Positions 45,729-56,163 of a stretch of DNA of 64,000 nucleotides are shown piece after piece. Position 1 is the stretch's first letter; every line of letters begins with the position of its first letter. Position numbers and translations under genes: made by a program. The DNA lies in NCBI RefSeq assembly GCF_031729055.1, contig NZ_JAVMIP010000001.1:372001-436000 (forward strand). The letters are read 5' to 3'. This DNA is from Pseudocalidococcus azoricus BACA0444. GTDB lineage: Bacteria; Cyanobacteriota; Cyanobacteriia; Thermosynechococcales; Thermosynechococcaceae. Under the pieces are notes generated by a model. It was not told the origin of the DNA. It made no database searches and was given only the letters and a program-made list of their open reading frames with translations.

Positions 45729-46256
45729 CTAAAGTGATGGTATGTTCAATTCGGAAGTATCTGAGGGATTGGCCTGTAAAGAAACCACTAAGTGACGATT
45801 CGGTTCTTCCCCTTGGCTTTGGGTATTCAGTTCGGGATATTCCTGCAAAAGGGTGTGAATAATCCGCCGCTCAACTGCGGGCAAGGCTGGAAACTGATAA
45901 GCTTGCCCTGTTTCTTTCACTTTTTCAGCGACAGACTCCGATAATTTGACTAGTTCCTGATAGCGTTGGGCTCGGAAATCCCCTAATTCCAACGTAAAGA
46001 TCAAATGCTCATCTTTCGGTAAGCCCAAATTTAAGGTGGCATTGAGCAGGTATTGGAAAGAGTTGAGTAAGTTGGCCTGGGCACCCAAAAGCTGACTCCG
46101 CTGCTCTGGGGTCAGACTCTCGGCCTGAATTTTTAGCCAGCAGCCATTTAACTGACTCACGGGTGGCTCAATCACGGAAATTACAGCCGGAAAACCAGAT
46201 TTAGTTAGGGCCTGCTCTAGCCATTGGCATCCCTGTTCAATTTTCGGATCGCTCAT
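45729..46256 (-). CDS. jag: R3H/KH-type RNA-binding protein, Jag-like
   Basis: It follows yidC, as Jag does in most bacteria. The N-terminal half contains a KH-like strand-helix pattern (FTLELGDFRAQRYQELVKL includes the DxxxYR-type strand), and the C-terminal R3H domain reads ERRIIHTLLQEYPELNTQS with R-x3-H and GEEPNRHLVVSL. Jag proteins (KhpB) bind RNA and influence cell division. It is 175 aa and soluble. It is the last gene in the rpmH-rnpA-PH-yidC-jag run on the minus strand. The identification leans on context plus the R3H motif. Confidence 0.85.
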   Translation of the reverse strand: MSDPKIEQGCQWLEQALTKSGFPAVISVIEPPVSQLNGCWLKIQAESLTPEQRSQLLGAQANLLNSFQYLLNATLNLGLPKDEHLIFTLELGDFRAQRYQELVKLSESVAEKVKETGQAYQFPALPAVERRIIHTLLQEYPELNTQSQGEEPNRHLVVSLQANPSDTSELNIPSL

Positions 46257-46294
46257 AGTTAACTCAAGAGAGTGGATTCAATCTAAGGGAGTGA

Positions 46295-47473
46295 CTAGCT
46301 ACTAGTTTTTCGTTTGGCTTTACCGGCCTCAAAAGGCAGAGCATCTCGATTTTTAACCGCTTCTGCTTTTTCCTTTTCATCCAGGAGTTTTTGCAGGTTT
46401 TCCGGTAAGGGTTCTCGCTGCAAAATGAAGGTTTGGACTGTCTGGAAAATATTAGCAATCAACATATAAAGCAAAACTCCAGCCGGGAGGGGGAAAAAGA
46501 GGAACATCCCTGAAAAAAGAATTGGAGTCAGTTGATTGACTTGATTTTGCTGAGGATTACTAGTTGCACCTTGGCCAGATAGGAGTTGGTTAACGTACAA
46601 GCTAATCCCAAAAGCTGAGATCATGAACAAAATATCCCAGTGAATCCCGTCCCAATTCACGGTCTTACTACCATCAGGGGCCGTCATAAAGAGTTCATTG
46701 TCTAAGGCTCCAACTCGCCCAAGGGCATCAATAAACAAAAACCCTTTCTTAGAAGCAATACCAGGAACGATGCCTTCAAGGGTGACATCACCAGGCTGGA
46801 GGGCAACAAGATGGCCGTTTTCATCCAGATTGACCCGTTCTTGTCCCCGAGTGACCTGCCAGTGGGGTTGAATATCTGTTTCTGGATAATTTCCCAGGAT
46901 ATCTCCTAGGGGCTTACCTTCCGTAGTTTGAAAGGCCAAATCAATCTTTTCCCCGACCGTGAGCTTAGTGCCTACAGGTAACACCGCTTGGATCGGGTAA
47001 TGAGTTCCTTCAGCCACATAGATATTTTGAGATTTACTGGCATAGGGCTGAACCTGCACCGCTTGGTCGGCTGGAACAATTTGTAAGTTAACTGGGTATT
47101 TTACATCAGCAAAGGGCGATCCCCGGAGGGTAGCAAAGAGGGCAAAGAGAATGGGCAACTGGAGGAGTAAGGGAAAGCAGCCGGCTAAGGGATTACCAAA
47201 CTCTTTGTAAACCTCTGACATGGCCTGTTGCTGCTTGGCCGGGTCACTCTTGTAGCGCTCTTGAATGTCCTTAACACGCTCTTGCATGAGGGGCTGAACA
47301 ATTTTCATCCGCCGCATACTGCGAATCGAGCCAGCACTGAGGGGGTAAACCGCAAATCGAATCACTAAGGTTAACGCCACAATCGCCAGGCCATAACTGG
47401 GCACAATCCCGTAGAAAAAATCCAGGATCGGCAGCATGACATTACTGGAAAGAAACCCAATACCAAAATCCAT
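46295..47473 (-). CDS. yidC: membrane protein insertase YidC
   Basis: YidC/Oxa1/Alb3 insertases integrate membrane proteins, including thylakoid ones in cyanobacteria. The conserved core shows [20 protein letters not shown], a Lys/Arg-bearing first helix, [19 protein letters not shown] near residue 97, and later helices ([20 protein letters not shown], then [11 protein letters not shown]). The N-terminal region lacks the large periplasmic domain of E. coli YidC but has an insert of about 140 residues between helices, as is usual in cyanobacteria. It is 392 aa. The gene is 38 bp before jag. Confidence 0.95.
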   Translation of the reverse strand: MDFGIGFLSSNVMLPILDFFYGIVPSYGLAIVALTLVIRFAVYPLSAGSIRSMRRMKIVQPLMQERVKDIQERYKSDPAKQQQAMSEVYKEFGNPLAGCFPLLLQLPILFALFATLRGSPFADVKYPVNLQIVPADQAVQVQPYASKSQNIYVAEGTHYPIQAVLPVGTKLTVGEKIDLAFQTTEGKPLGDILGNYPETDIQPHWQVTRGQERVNLDENGHLVALQPGDVTLEGIVPGIASKKGFLFIDALGRVGALDNELFMTAPDGSKTVNWDGIHWDILFMISAFGISLYVNQLLSGQGATSNPQQNQVNQLTPILFSGMFLFFPLPAGVLLYMLIANIFQTVQTFILQREPLPENLQKLLDEKEKAEAVKNRDALPFEAGKAKRKTSS

Positions 47474-47531
47474 GAACTTAAATGAATCCCTAGTGCAAGA
47501 ACAGCAATCTTATCGCAATCTGACCCCTATC

Positions 47532-47924
47532 TTAGCGGCCGAGGGCCCCACTGACACCCTGGGCCTGGGGGGTTAACCGTTCCGAGATAAAGGCGTAAAC
47601 ATCACGAAACCTTGGCACAGCCCGCATTTCCAGTCGATTTCCATCTTTTAAGGTCACGACCATATCCCCATAGGCTCCCCAGCCCCGCGGCACGGTCACA
47701 ACCTTGGCTACTTCGCCATAGACAATATCCGAGCGATCACGCCCTAACCAGCCACCAATGATAGTAATGCGGCGGTCTGTAATGCGATAGCGCACCCACA
47801 AGGCCCGAACAATTGCCCCAACGGTTAGCGGTAAACAGATCACTGTAAAACCTAAAAAGATATTGATCAGTAAATCCCCCCAGTGGGGGCCACCTTCATA
47901 GTAAATGTCTTCTTTAATGCCCAT
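47532..47924 (-). CDS. PH-domain (DUF304-like) membrane protein
   Basis: The N-terminus is followed by one long hydrophobic stretch (LLINIFLGFTVICLPLTVGA) and then a bacterial PH-like domain, YRITDRRITIIGGWLGRDRS and VVTVPRGWGAYGDMVVTLKD, ending in RDVYAFISERL. Proteins of this kind sit between rnpA and yidC in many cyanobacteria. The start overlaps the rnpA stop region by 11 bp, so translation is coupled. Function is unknown, but the site suggests a part in membrane protein biogenesis. Confidence 0.85.
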   Translation of the reverse strand: MGIKEDIYYEGGPHWGDLLINIFLGFTVICLPLTVGAIVRALWVRYRITDRRITIIGGWLGRDRSDIVYGEVAKVVTVPRGWGAYGDMVVTLKDGNRLEMRAVPRFRDVYAFISERLTPQAQGVSGALGR

Positions 47925-48297
47925 GTAAGATACCTGCTTGTGCCAGTAACTGCTCTAATTCTGGCAGATATTGATTGGCTTGGAGATCTAATACTGCCCG
48001 CCGGGCTACTAAAATCACATCCCAGCCTGGTTCGATCTCCTTTAATAATTCCCAGCAGGCCTGGCGCATACGGCGTTTGACCCAGTTACGTCTGATGGCC
48101 AATTTACTGACTTTTTTGCCAACTACCAGGCCAATCCGGGTTACGAGGAATGAAGCGGTTGACAGAGGCAGGCCTGGTTCTAGGGTTGCGCGAGGGAGTA
48201 ACCAAGTAACAAAATATGGCCCGTGCCAACTTTTGCCCTCTTTATAAATGTGGTTAAAGTCATGCCGAGATCGCAGCCGATGGGGGCCTGGGAGCAT
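47914..48297 (-). CDS. rnpA: ribonuclease P protein component
   Basis: It is the protein subunit of RNase P, which matures tRNA 5' ends. The signature is RSRHDFNHIYKEGKSWHGPY at the N-terminus and GLVVGKKVSKLAIRRNWVKR, then RMRQACWELL, the RNR motif region near residue 70. Length is 127 aa. Its ATG shares one base with the rpmH stop (TAATG), so the pair is coupled. It lies between rpmH and the PH-domain gene, the common gene order around the origin. Confidence 0.96.
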   Translation of the reverse strand: MLPGPHRLRSRHDFNHIYKEGKSWHGPYFVTWLLPRATLEPGLPLSTASFLVTRIGLVVGKKVSKLAIRRNWVKRRMRQACWELLKEIEPGWDVILVARRAVLDLQANQYLPELEQLLAQAGILHGH

Positions 48298-48434
48298 TAC
48301 ACAGCTAAGCGGGCTCGACCTTTACGCCGCCGTGCCTTAAGCACCTGTTGGCCTGTGTGTGTTCGCATCCTAGCCCGAAAGCCGGATGTCCGTTTACGTT
48401 TGCGAACCGTTCCGCCCAAAGTACGTTTAGTCAT
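48297..48434 (-). CDS. rpmH: 50S ribosomal protein L34
   Basis: This 45-codon gene encodes [20 protein letters not shown] followed by [20 protein letters not shown], the whole of L34 with its signature RMRTxxG-x-x-VLxxRRxKGR. Small and basic, it occupies the 50S exit-tunnel region. Its stop overlaps the rnpA start by one base. It is divergent from dnaA, 97 bp away, in the usual order rpmH-dnaA. Confidence 0.97.
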   Translation of the reverse strand: MTKRTLGGTVRKRKRTSGFRARMRTHTGQQVLKARRRKGRARLAV

Positions 48435-48531
48435 AGCCGTATAATCTTCTTAGCCGTGATGAATTATTGCAAGCCAAAAATCAAATAATTTTTCCCATTT
48501 AGGTATTTCTAAGCGGGATTCTGATCCTACC

Positions 48532-49977
48532 ATGCCCAATCCAAATTTATATTCCCAGTTTCCATCCCCAGAGGCCAGTGTGGAGATTTCCCCAGAAACA
48601 TTTTGGAATCAAATTCTCGAGCGACTTCAACTCCTCCTCAGCCGTCCCACCTTTGAAACCTGGATTAAAACTGCCACTGTGGAAAGCTTTGATGGTAAGG
48701 TGCTGGTGGTCTGTATGCCCAATCCTTTTGCCCGTAATTGGCTGCATAAATACTATCTAAAAACCATCTCTGATGTTGCCCATGATGTGATGGGATATCC
48801 GGTGGAGATCCGCTTAGCAATTGCCCAAGGCAGTGAAGAGTCAACAGAGATACCCAATCCTCCCCCCCAAACCATGGAGCTAGTCCCGAATCAATCTGGC
48901 CCCTCTTTGCTCGTCCCGCCCCCAGCCCCCAGTCGTGACCGGATTGGAGAACTTAATCCCAAGTATGTTTTTTCCCGCTATGTGGTTGGGCCCAATAACC
49001 GCATGGCCCACGCGGCCTGTTTAGCAGTTGCCGAGTCCCCCGGCCGGGAGTTCAACCCCCTCTTTCTCTGCGGAGGAGTCGGCCTGGGAAAAACCCACTT
49101 GATGCAGGCCATTGGCCACTATCGGCTAGAAATTGACCCCCAGGCCAAAATTTTCTATGTTTCCACAGAGCAATTTACCAATGACCTGATTGCGGCAATT
49201 CGGAAAGATAGTATGCAAACCTTTCGGGAGCACTACCGGGCCGTAGATGTCATTTTGGTTGATGATATTCAATTTATTGAAGGTAAAGAATACACCCAAG
49301 AAGAGTTTTTCCACACCTTTAACACCCTCCATGAAGCCGGTAAACAGGTGGTTCTCGCCTCGGATCGCCCCCCGAGCCAAATTCCCCGGCTCCAAGAACG
49401 ACTGTGTTCGCGTTTTTCTATGGGCCTGATTGCGGATATTCAACCGCCAGATTTAGAAACGAGAATGGCAATTCTCCAGAAAAAAGCCGAGTACGAAAAC
49501 ATTCGCTTACCGCGGGAAGTTGTGGAATACATTGCCTCTAGCTACACCTCGAACATTCGCGAACTAGAGGGGGCGTTAATTCGGGCTGTGGCTTATATTT
49601 CCATTTCTGGCTTATCTATGACTGTGGAAAATATTGCCCCAGTTTTGAATCCTGCCAATCGAAAAATTGAAGCCTCACCAGAAATTATTTTCAACGTGAT
49701 TACAGAGTCCTTTGGCATTGCAATTGAAGACCTCAAAGGTAACTCACGGCGGCGAGAAATTAGCGTGGCCCGACAGGTGGGGATGTACCTGATGCGTCAA
49801 TACACCGGGCTGAGCTTACCCAAAATTGGCGAAGAATTCGGCGGCAAAGACCACACCACAGTGATGTATAGCTGTGAAAAAGTAACTGAACTGCAACGCA
49901 CAGATCCCGAAATGGGTTCCCTACTAAGACAACTCAGTGACCGGATCAATCTCGCCAGTCGCCCCGCCGAAGCCTGA
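48532..49977 (+). CDS. dnaA: chromosomal replication initiator DnaA
   Basis: DnaA binds DnaA boxes and opens the origin. Domain I is at the N-terminus ([21 protein letters not shown]), a Pro-rich linker follows, then the AAA+ domain with [20 protein letters not shown] (Walker A near residue 185), [20 protein letters not shown] (Walker B) and the sensor segments. The C-terminal DNA-binding domain IV contains the signature [14 protein letters not shown]. Length is 481 aa, usual. The gene is divergent from rpmH and is followed at once by a dense cluster of DnaA boxes. Confidence 0.98.
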   Translation: MPNPNLYSQFPSPEASVEISPETFWNQILERLQLLLSRPTFETWIKTATVESFDGKVLVVCMPNPFARNWLHKYYLKTISDVAHDVMGYPVEIRLAIAQGSEESTEIPNPPPQTMELVPNQSGPSLLVPPPAPSRDRIGELNPKYVFSRYVVGPNNRMAHAACLAVAESPGREFNPLFLCGGVGLGKTHLMQAIGHYRLEIDPQAKIFYVSTEQFTNDLIAAIRKDSMQTFREHYRAVDVILVDDIQFIEGKEYTQEEFFHTFNTLHEAGKQVVLASDRPPSQIPRLQERLCSRFSMGLIADIQPPDLETRMAILQKKAEYENIRLPREVVEYIASSYTSNIRELEGALIRAVAYISISGLSMTVENIAPVLNPANRKIEASPEIIFNVITESFGIAIEDLKGNSRRREISVARQVGMYLMRQYTGLSLPKIGEEFGGKDHTTVMYSCEKVTELQRTDPEMGSLLRQLSDRINLASRPAEA

Positions 49978-50015
49978 GGAAAACCTCAGAACTCAATAAG
50001 ATTCCAGCAGAGTTT

Positions 50016-50290
<275 letters not shown>

Positions 50291-50748
50291 CGGTTATGGT
50301 TTGGTAAACGGCTTAACAGTCAGGACTGTGCATTGAGGTAGTCAATTTTTTTGTCCTTAAAATCAGGACTAAGCCTAGAAAACCTCGAAACTGCTTTGAC
50401 GATCAGAATAAATTTTCTCAATGTGCTGAGATTCTGACTTGTTATCCCCAGTTGAGATCGTTGCCTGTGGAATTGTTGAATGTAGAGTCATTTCTGCGCT
50501 CGTTGAAGATGGGTTGACTCCCCTGAAGATAGGTTTTCTTGTTCGCCCAAAATCAAGGGGCTTAAACGGGCAACTAGACGTAAACTTAAAAATCACCCAG
50601 GCCAAAAAAAACTGCCCATAGCTGATCTCGATTAAAGAAAAAGCTACCGACAGTGGCCGTTGGAGTTTTAAGTTTGGGAATTAGGGCATTCTTGACTCAG
50701 GTAACTCTTAAGATTGTCTCAATATCTCACTTGAGATTATAGGTGAGC
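50291..50748. other. non-coding region beyond the origin
   Basis: This 458-bp stretch between the predicted unwinding element and the peroxiredoxin stop holds no gene I can support. A short minus-strand frame (50375-50605) shows no recognisable domain. TTATCCCCAG near 50439 is a weak DnaA-box relative. Confidence 0.4.
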
Positions 50749-51390
50749 TTACTTGTTGGGTTGGGGAGTTAACCGGAGGTAGGGTTTGACCTCAGTCACG
50801 CCTTTGGGGAATTTTTCCCGAGCCAGATCAGTTGGAATGGACGGCACTACCACACAATCATCCCCATCTTTCCAGTTAGCGGGGGTAGCAACACTGTGGT
50901 AATCCGTCAATTGTAGAGAATCAATCACCCGTAAAAGCTCATCAAAGTTCCGACCAGTGCTGGCGGGGTAGGTGATGGTTAAACGTAATTTTTTGTTCGG
51001 GTCAATGATAAACACAGAACGGACTGTTAAGGTGTTGCCAGTGCTGGAGTTGGGGTGAATCATGCCATACAGGGTAGAAACTTTTTTATCCCCATCGGCA
51101 ATAATTGGATAATTGACAGTGGTGTTCTGGGTTTCGTTGATATCGCTGATCCAACCCCGGTGGGAGTCAGCATCATCTACACTGAGGGCAATGACTTTCA
51201 CGTTGCGCTTGGCGAATTCGTCTTTCAGTTTGGCCACAACCCCTAATTCGGTAGTACAAACGGGGGTATAGTCCGCCGGGTGTGAGAAGAGAATCACCCA
51301 ACTATCTCCGGCCCAATCGTAAAAGTTAAGTTCGCCTACGGAAGAATCTTGGGTAAAGTTGGGTACGACATCCCCGAGTTGGAGGGACAT
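50749..51390 (-). CDS. 1-Cys peroxiredoxin (Prx6 type)
   Basis: It reduces peroxides with one catalytic cysteine. The active site is SHPADYTPVCTTELGVVAKL (Cys near residue 46), with PNFTQDSSVGELNFYDWAGD before it and LTVRSVFIIDPNKKLRLT and YPASTGRNFDELLRVIDSL after it, all typical of the Prx6 subfamily, which has a long C-terminal domain (DDCVVVPSIPTD, and FPKGVTEVKPYLRLTPQ). The ATG at 51390 (MSLQLGDVVP) is preferred over one six codons upstream. No operon partner. Its reductant in this organism is unknown; NTRC and glutaredoxin are present in the window. Confidence 0.95.
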   Translation of the reverse strand: MSLQLGDVVPNFTQDSSVGELNFYDWAGDSWVILFSHPADYTPVCTTELGVVAKLKDEFAKRNVKVIALSVDDADSHRGWISDINETQNTTVNYPIIADGDKKVSTLYGMIHPNSSTGNTLTVRSVFIIDPNKKLRLTITYPASTGRNFDELLRVIDSLQLTDYHSVATPANWKDGDDCVVVPSIPTDLAREKFPKGVTEVKPYLRLTPQPNK

Positions 51391-51516
51391 AGATGACTCC
51401 TGTATCAAAAAACAGCATCATAGATTACTAAATGATCATGCCACAGACTCCTATATGTCGGTCGGAATATGGCAGAAATTACATAAACTCTTGTAAATAT
51501 TGCTTAAAGTACCCCT

Positions 51517-52647
51517 GTGTTTAAATTTGACTGCCAGGCCCGTTGTCCCGAAACCCAAGCCCGTGTCGGTGTCTTTCATACCCCCCATGGCATCATTGAA
51601 ACGCCGCGTTTTATGCCGGTGGGAACCCTGGCCAATGTGAAAACGGTGACACCGGCCCAACTGGCCACCACTGGCGCGCAAATGATCCTTGCCAATACCT
51701 ACCATCTCCACTTGCAACCTGGGGAAGAAATTATAGCGGCGGCGGGAGGATTGCATCGCTTTATGGGTTGGTCGGGGCCAATTTTGACGGATTCTGGCGG
51801 CTTTCAGGTTTTTAGCCTCAGTCAAATGCGGGCCATTAGTGATGCTGGGGTGCTCTTTAAGTCTCCTAAGGATGGGCAGGAGATTTTCATGAGTCCAGAA
51901 ATCGCCATGGAGATTCAAGGGCAATTGGGGGCTGATGTGATTATGGCCTTTGATGAATGTCCCCCCTATCCCGCGACCCGTGAACAGGTACAAGCTGCCA
52001 CAGAGCGGACAATCCGTTGGTTATATCGCTGTCACCAGGCCCATTATCACCGCCCCAATTCCCCGCTATCCCATCCCCAGGCCCTCTTTGGCATTATTCA
52101 GGGAGGAGTATATTTAGACCTCCGCCGGGCCTGTGCCGCTGAAATGGTCAAACTGGACTTACCCGGTTACGCGATTGGGGGGGTGAGTGTGGGAGAACCG
52201 CCGGAATTAATTGCCGGAGTCGTGGCCGCAACTACGCCCCTGTTACCGGAAGATAAGCCCCGCTACTTGATGGGAGTTGGTACTTATCGGGAAATGGCCC
52301 AGGCCATTGCCGCCGGAATTGATTTGTTTGATTGTGTCATTCCCACCCGTCTGGCCCGTCATGGCTCTGCTTTAGTGCAAGGGGAGCGTTGGAACCTCAA
52401 GAATGCTCGCTTCAAAACAGACTTTACCCCCCTGGATGAAACCTGTACCTGCTATGCCTGCCAAAACTTTAGTCGGGCTTACCTAAGTCATTTAATTCGC
52501 GCTCAGGAAGTCTTGGGGTTTACCCTGTTGGCGATTCACAACTTGACGGAATTGATTCGTTTTACCCAACGAATTCGGACGGCAATTTTAGCGGGGACTT
52601 TTACTAGTGAATTTGCGAGTTGGTTAAAGCCGCAGGAATCAGCCTAA
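51517..52647 (+). CDS. tgt: tRNA-guanine transglycosylase (queuine-type)
   Basis: It exchanges the wobble guanine of GUN-anticodon tRNAs for preQ1. The nucleophile and substrate loop are in [34 protein letters not shown] follows, the catalytic Asp is in [13 protein letters not shown] near residue 266, and the zinc site reads [20 protein letters not shown] with Cys, Cys, Cys and His. The GTG at 51517 starts the conserved N-terminus ([19 protein letters not shown]). Length is 376 aa, normal. It diverges from the peroxiredoxin gene and converges on the DUF3084 gene. Confidence 0.96.
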   Translation: MFKFDCQARCPETQARVGVFHTPHGIIETPRFMPVGTLANVKTVTPAQLATTGAQMILANTYHLHLQPGEEIIAAAGGLHRFMGWSGPILTDSGGFQVFSLSQMRAISDAGVLFKSPKDGQEIFMSPEIAMEIQGQLGADVIMAFDECPPYPATREQVQAATERTIRWLYRCHQAHYHRPNSPLSHPQALFGIIQGGVYLDLRRACAAEMVKLDLPGYAIGGVSVGEPPELIAGVVAATTPLLPEDKPRYLMGVGTYREMAQAIAAGIDLFDCVIPTRLARHGSALVQGERWNLKNARFKTDFTPLDETCTCYACQNFSRAYLSHLIRAQEVLGFTLLAIHNLTELIRFTQRIRTAILAGTFTSEFASWLKPQESA

Positions 52648-52685
52648 TTCATCGAAAGCTTGCTTTTGCTCTTGCCTAGCGATGT

Positions 52686-54125
52686 CTAGCCGCCCCGTAA
52701 AATAATTTTTTGGTTTTGTCGTGCGACTAACTCCAGCTTCATTGGCCCAGAAGTGTAGATGGCCTGGGGAACAATACTACTAATTTCCATCTCACCGGGA
52801 TAGTTTCTTAAGGCCAAAATAAACTTGACGAGTTCAATTTGATCAAAGGCTCCCACAGTGCCGCTGACTGGATCAGGCCAAACCCCAGCTTCAATGGCCC
52901 GTTGATTGGAGGTGCTAAAGAGGGCATCTAAGCGTTGGAGAATTTGTTCGTCACTCATTTTGCTGGGATTGAGGCGAATTTGGGCAATGGTAGCTCCCGG
53001 CTCAAAAATCAAGGTATTTTCGGCGGCCTGGGGAACAACTAAGATATTGGCCTCGCCTTGGAGATAGTTGGCTGCGGCTAATATCCGCACGCTATAGGTT
53101 TTGCCCGTTAATAGCTGCTGCATGAGGCGATCAATATCTGCCGTTGTAACTTGAATGACCTGATCTGTGGGTTTAATGTTTTGGGGATTATTCAAAATAA
53201 TTGCATTGCGGCGGGCCTGGCGGAGAAATTCTTCGATGGCCTGTTGGGCTTTGGTGGGGCTATCAATGTTTTTCACAACTCCAGCCGCTAACACTTGCCC
53301 CGCCCGAATCGAAATGGTTCCGCGTCTTAAACCCAGCAGGAGGACTTCGACATTTTCTTCAAGGCGTTGGCGACTGGTTTCCAAGGTCTTGATTTCAGAG
53401 CGGAGTTTGGTTTGTTGATCCAACAGGGCTTGGCGTTGTTGATCGGCGCTGGCGAGTTGGGTTTGAATCGTGGCAATGGAGTCCTCAAGGGCTTGCTTTT
53501 GGCGTTCGGCAGCGGCAAGACGCGTTTGTATCTCGGTGACAGCTATTTCGAGTTCTTGGCGTTGACCTTGGGCAGTCTGGAGTTGACGCAAGGCCGTGGT
53601 TTGTTCTGCCTGGAGACGGGTAATTTCGGTTTGCAGGGTGCGGCTTTTGGCCTGGACTTGGGCCAGGTTGGCCTGGGTTTGGCGATAGCGGGCTTGGAGT
53701 TGTTTAAATAAGCGTTGGGTCTGGGCCTGGCGGGTAAGGGCGGCTTTGAGGCTCTTTGTGGCCCCGGCTAGTTGGGTTTTGACCTGGGAAAGGTTGGCCT
53801 GGGATGCGGCTAGATCCGACTCAATCGAATTTTTCTGAATCAGAGCGGTTTTGAGTTCCACTTCTGCAGCTTGGCGTTGACGTTGAATTGATTCAATCCG
53901 AAATACAGCATCCCGCAGTTCTTTACTAACTGCAAATAATATGCCCAGGGTTGAACCAGCAATTAGACTCCCCGTCAGAATGGTAATTAAAACGGCGGTT
54001 TGCTTAGGACGTAAATTAAAGAGAGATAAACGGGCTTTACCGACCTTTGACCCCAGCCGATCGCCGACGGTTGCAATCGCCCCACCCAAGATAATAACCG
54101 CCAGAATTAAAACATACCCAACCAT
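52686..54125 (-). CDS. DUF3084 coiled-coil membrane protein
   Basis: DUF3084 proteins are cyanobacterial and of unknown function. The N-terminus has two transmembrane helices (VGYVLILAVIILGGAIATVG and TAVLITILTGSLIAGSTLGI) with the LRPKQTAVLITI hallmark. A long coiled coil follows (about residues 75-255), rich in Gln, Ala and Leu, and a globular C-terminal domain with IRAGQVLAAGVVKN and a closing LVARQNQKIILRG. It resembles a membrane-anchored scaffold such as RmuC or a peptidoglycan-linked protein. It converges on tgt and is preceded by a 394-bp gap. Confidence 0.88.
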   Translation of the reverse strand: MVGYVLILAVIILGGAIATVGDRLGSKVGKARLSLFNLRPKQTAVLITILTGSLIAGSTLGILFAVSKELRDAVFRIESIQRQRQAAEVELKTALIQKNSIESDLAASQANLSQVKTQLAGATKSLKAALTRQAQTQRLFKQLQARYRQTQANLAQVQAKSRTLQTEITRLQAEQTTALRQLQTAQGQRQELEIAVTEIQTRLAAAERQKQALEDSIATIQTQLASADQQRQALLDQQTKLRSEIKTLETSRQRLEENVEVLLLGLRRGTISIRAGQVLAAGVVKNIDSPTKAQQAIEEFLRQARRNAIILNNPQNIKPTDQVIQVTTADIDRLMQQLLTGKTYSVRILAAANYLQGEANILVVPQAAENTLIFEPGATIAQIRLNPSKMSDEQILQRLDALFSTSNQRAIEAGVWPDPVSGTVGAFDQIELVKFILALRNYPGEMEISSIVPQAIYTSGPMKLELVARQNQKIILRGG

Positions 54126-54519
54126 GGATTTAGTTCCAGTTCACTCACATCACCACCTCATCCCCTTGGCCAACACCCCTAGATTAGACCAAGCCTTCCA
54201 GGCCCGTCACGATTGGCAAAACTCATCTAATTCATGACCGTTGATAGACATAGACGCGTTTCTTAACGTTACTGTGTCTGGGGTAAAGATAGGGCATTTA
54301 AGGAGGAGCAGATTGAGAATGTTCTACGGTTGTGGCTTTCCCCTGGCCTGGTAGGGATGAGCCACCATAAGAAGCTTCTCAATGTCACCTCATTCCCACT
54401 GGCTAGAGATCATTACCGGTTAGACTCTCAACATCAGCATTGGCAGGCCCATACCGGGGGTAATGGTGTCACTCTAGGCAGGGTTTTTAAGTATTGGTTT
54501 GACTCAGGCTATGGAGCTT
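54126..54519. other. non-coding gap between DUF3084 and rseP genes
   Basis: This 394-bp gap holds no convincing gene. A hairpin-forming pair, ATTACCGGT near 54413 and ACCGGGGGTAAT near 54453, could be part of an unknown structured RNA or of the rseP 3' end; it is suggestive only. An AAGGAGGAG at about 54301 resembles a ribosome binding site, but the frame after it closes within a dozen codons. Confidence 0.35.
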
Positions 54520-55626
54520 TTAAAATAACTGCTGCATCCAGGCCAGGCCAGTTAGGTTGACCGTATCGCGCACAATTAAAACCATCCCTAAGCCCAACAA
54601 CAAAACCAAGCCCGTTTGCATGACCCCTTCTTGAATCCGAGTTGGTAAAGGTTTACCCCGCAGCCCTTCAATCAGCAAAAAGACTAGTTGACCCCCATCT
54701 AAGGCCGGTAAGGGCAAAATATTAATTACGGCTAGGTTAATACTAATCAAGGCGGCAAATTGAAATAACTGCCCAAAATTAGAGCGGACAATATCAGCCC
54801 CAATGGCCACAATCGCCACCGGCCCAGACACTTGTGAGGCGGCCTGATCTAAGTGCTGAAACAGTTTAATAAAACCGCTAACCGTCAACTGGGTAATCCG
54901 CTCAAACTCCCGGGCCGCCGCGCCAACTAATTTAACCGGATTGAGGGTATGTTCACGGGTCACTTCCACGTTGGGAGCCAATTGTACCCCCACCCTAGCC
55001 CGACCATCCTCGCCCAATTCCGGTACAATCGTCAGATTTTCGATACTATCGCCCCTAGCAACGTCTAACTGAAGCGGTTCCCCGGGGTGAGACTGAATCT
55101 GCTCCATCAAGTAAGTAATACTTTCAGCGTTTGCTCCTAAGGGATAGCCATTGACGGCTGTAATGCGGTCTCCAGCTTTGACCCCGGCTTGAAAGGCAAC
55201 AACACTACTCTCGGTCGCTAATTGTGGTACTAAGACCCCCGGCTGATAGGTAATTTGGGGAATGCCAAAGAGGCCCATCTGGGTCAGAATCAGCACAAAG
55301 GCAAAGAGGAGATTCGCTAACACCCCCGCACTGATGACGATGGCCCGATCCAACACCGGGCGGTTTTTCAAAAGATTGGGATCCTGAGGGGGAATTGCAC
55401 TATCGGGATCATCATCGGGGAAGCCAACATAGCCGCCCAAGGGAATTCCCCGCAGCGCGTATTCTGTTTCTGGGCCCTGATATTTCCACAAGACCGGGCC
55501 AAAACCAATGGAAAAGCGATTAACATAGATGCCCTGAGTCCGTGCGGCTAAGAAGTGTCCTAATTCATGGACAAAAATTAAAAGTCCGAGAACAGCAATT
55601 GCCGCCACGATGGACAAAAGGGACAT
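54520..55626 (-). CDS. rseP: site-2 metalloprotease RseP
   Basis: This is an intramembrane zinc protease. The HExxH motif lies in LLIFVHELGHFLAARTQGIY near residue 21, at the cytosolic edge of the first helix; the second metal site is INLAVINILPLPALDGGQLV near residue 300, with LDG. A single PDZ domain lies between (VAFQAGVKAGDRITAVNGYP). Four transmembrane segments are predicted. The length is 368 aa, as in other cyanobacterial RseP homologues. It cleaves anti-sigma or membrane regulators in other species; targets here are unknown. Confidence 0.94.
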   Translation of the reverse strand: MSLLSIVAAIAVLGLLIFVHELGHFLAARTQGIYVNRFSIGFGPVLWKYQGPETEYALRGIPLGGYVGFPDDDPDSAIPPQDPNLLKNRPVLDRAIVISAGVLANLLFAFVLILTQMGLFGIPQITYQPGVLVPQLATESSVVAFQAGVKAGDRITAVNGYPLGANAESITYLMEQIQSHPGEPLQLDVARGDSIENLTIVPELGEDGRARVGVQLAPNVEVTREHTLNPVKLVGAAAREFERITQLTVSGFIKLFQHLDQAASQVSGPVAIVAIGADIVRSNFGQLFQFAALISINLAVINILPLPALDGGQLVFLLIEGLRGKPLPTRIQEGVMQTGLVLLLGLGMVLIVRDTVNLTGLAWMQQLF

Positions 55627-55706
55627 AAACGTTACCTAATCTGTCTGAAAAATACTCATATCTTAACGTGACGGGCTGAACATCAACCGTTGGGAAAACT
55701 TTAGCC

Positions 55707-56021
55707 CTAGAGATTTGGGGCAGTGGTGACCGCTGTTGAGACTAGTTCCGGGTCTCCAGACATGATAATTTCAAGGTCGGTATTGGCCTGGGCTAGACCC
55801 ATTTGGCTAAATTGCCCCAAACAGCCATCCATTAAGCCATAGACAATCACGACTCCCCCAGCCGAGACAGCCACCAACACACTAGCAATTGCTAAGGACG
55901 AATCCTTGAGTCGATAAGCTCCCTGGAGAAGCCGCACCGACCAAATCACTAAGCCAATAACCAGCAAGAGTAAGAGAATCATAATGTTAATTATCTTAAC
56001 AACTCTTGCCAAAATTCTCAT
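55707..56021 (-). CDS. small membrane protein
   Basis: The 104-aa product has two strong transmembrane helices (IINIMILLLLLVIGLVIWSV and LAIASVLVAVSAGGVVIVYG) and a polar C-terminus with no recognised motif (DLEIIMSGDPELVSTAV). Length and composition fit conserved cyanobacterial hypotheticals. It is 80 bp upstream of the rseP start on the same strand and is divergent from psb27. Confidence 0.55.
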   Translation of the reverse strand: MRILARVVKIINIMILLLLLVIGLVIWSVRLLQGAYRLKDSSLAIASVLVAVSAGGVVIVYGLMDGCLGQFSQMGLAQANTDLEIIMSGDPELVSTAVTTAPNL

Positions 56022-56163
56022 AATTACTTAACAATTTCCTAAGATTGCAGGCAGACTCGTCTTGGCAACTCGCGATATTTCCTTATTCTCTAGCGGATGA
56101 TTCTAGGGATATGGAAATATTAGAGATATCTTCAGGCTCTTTTTCCCGACTGGTTTAACTTTT

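Noticed and set aside
50375..50605. Minus-strand frame of 76 codons beyond the origin
   Set aside because: No domain, no ribosome binding site and no consistent codon use.
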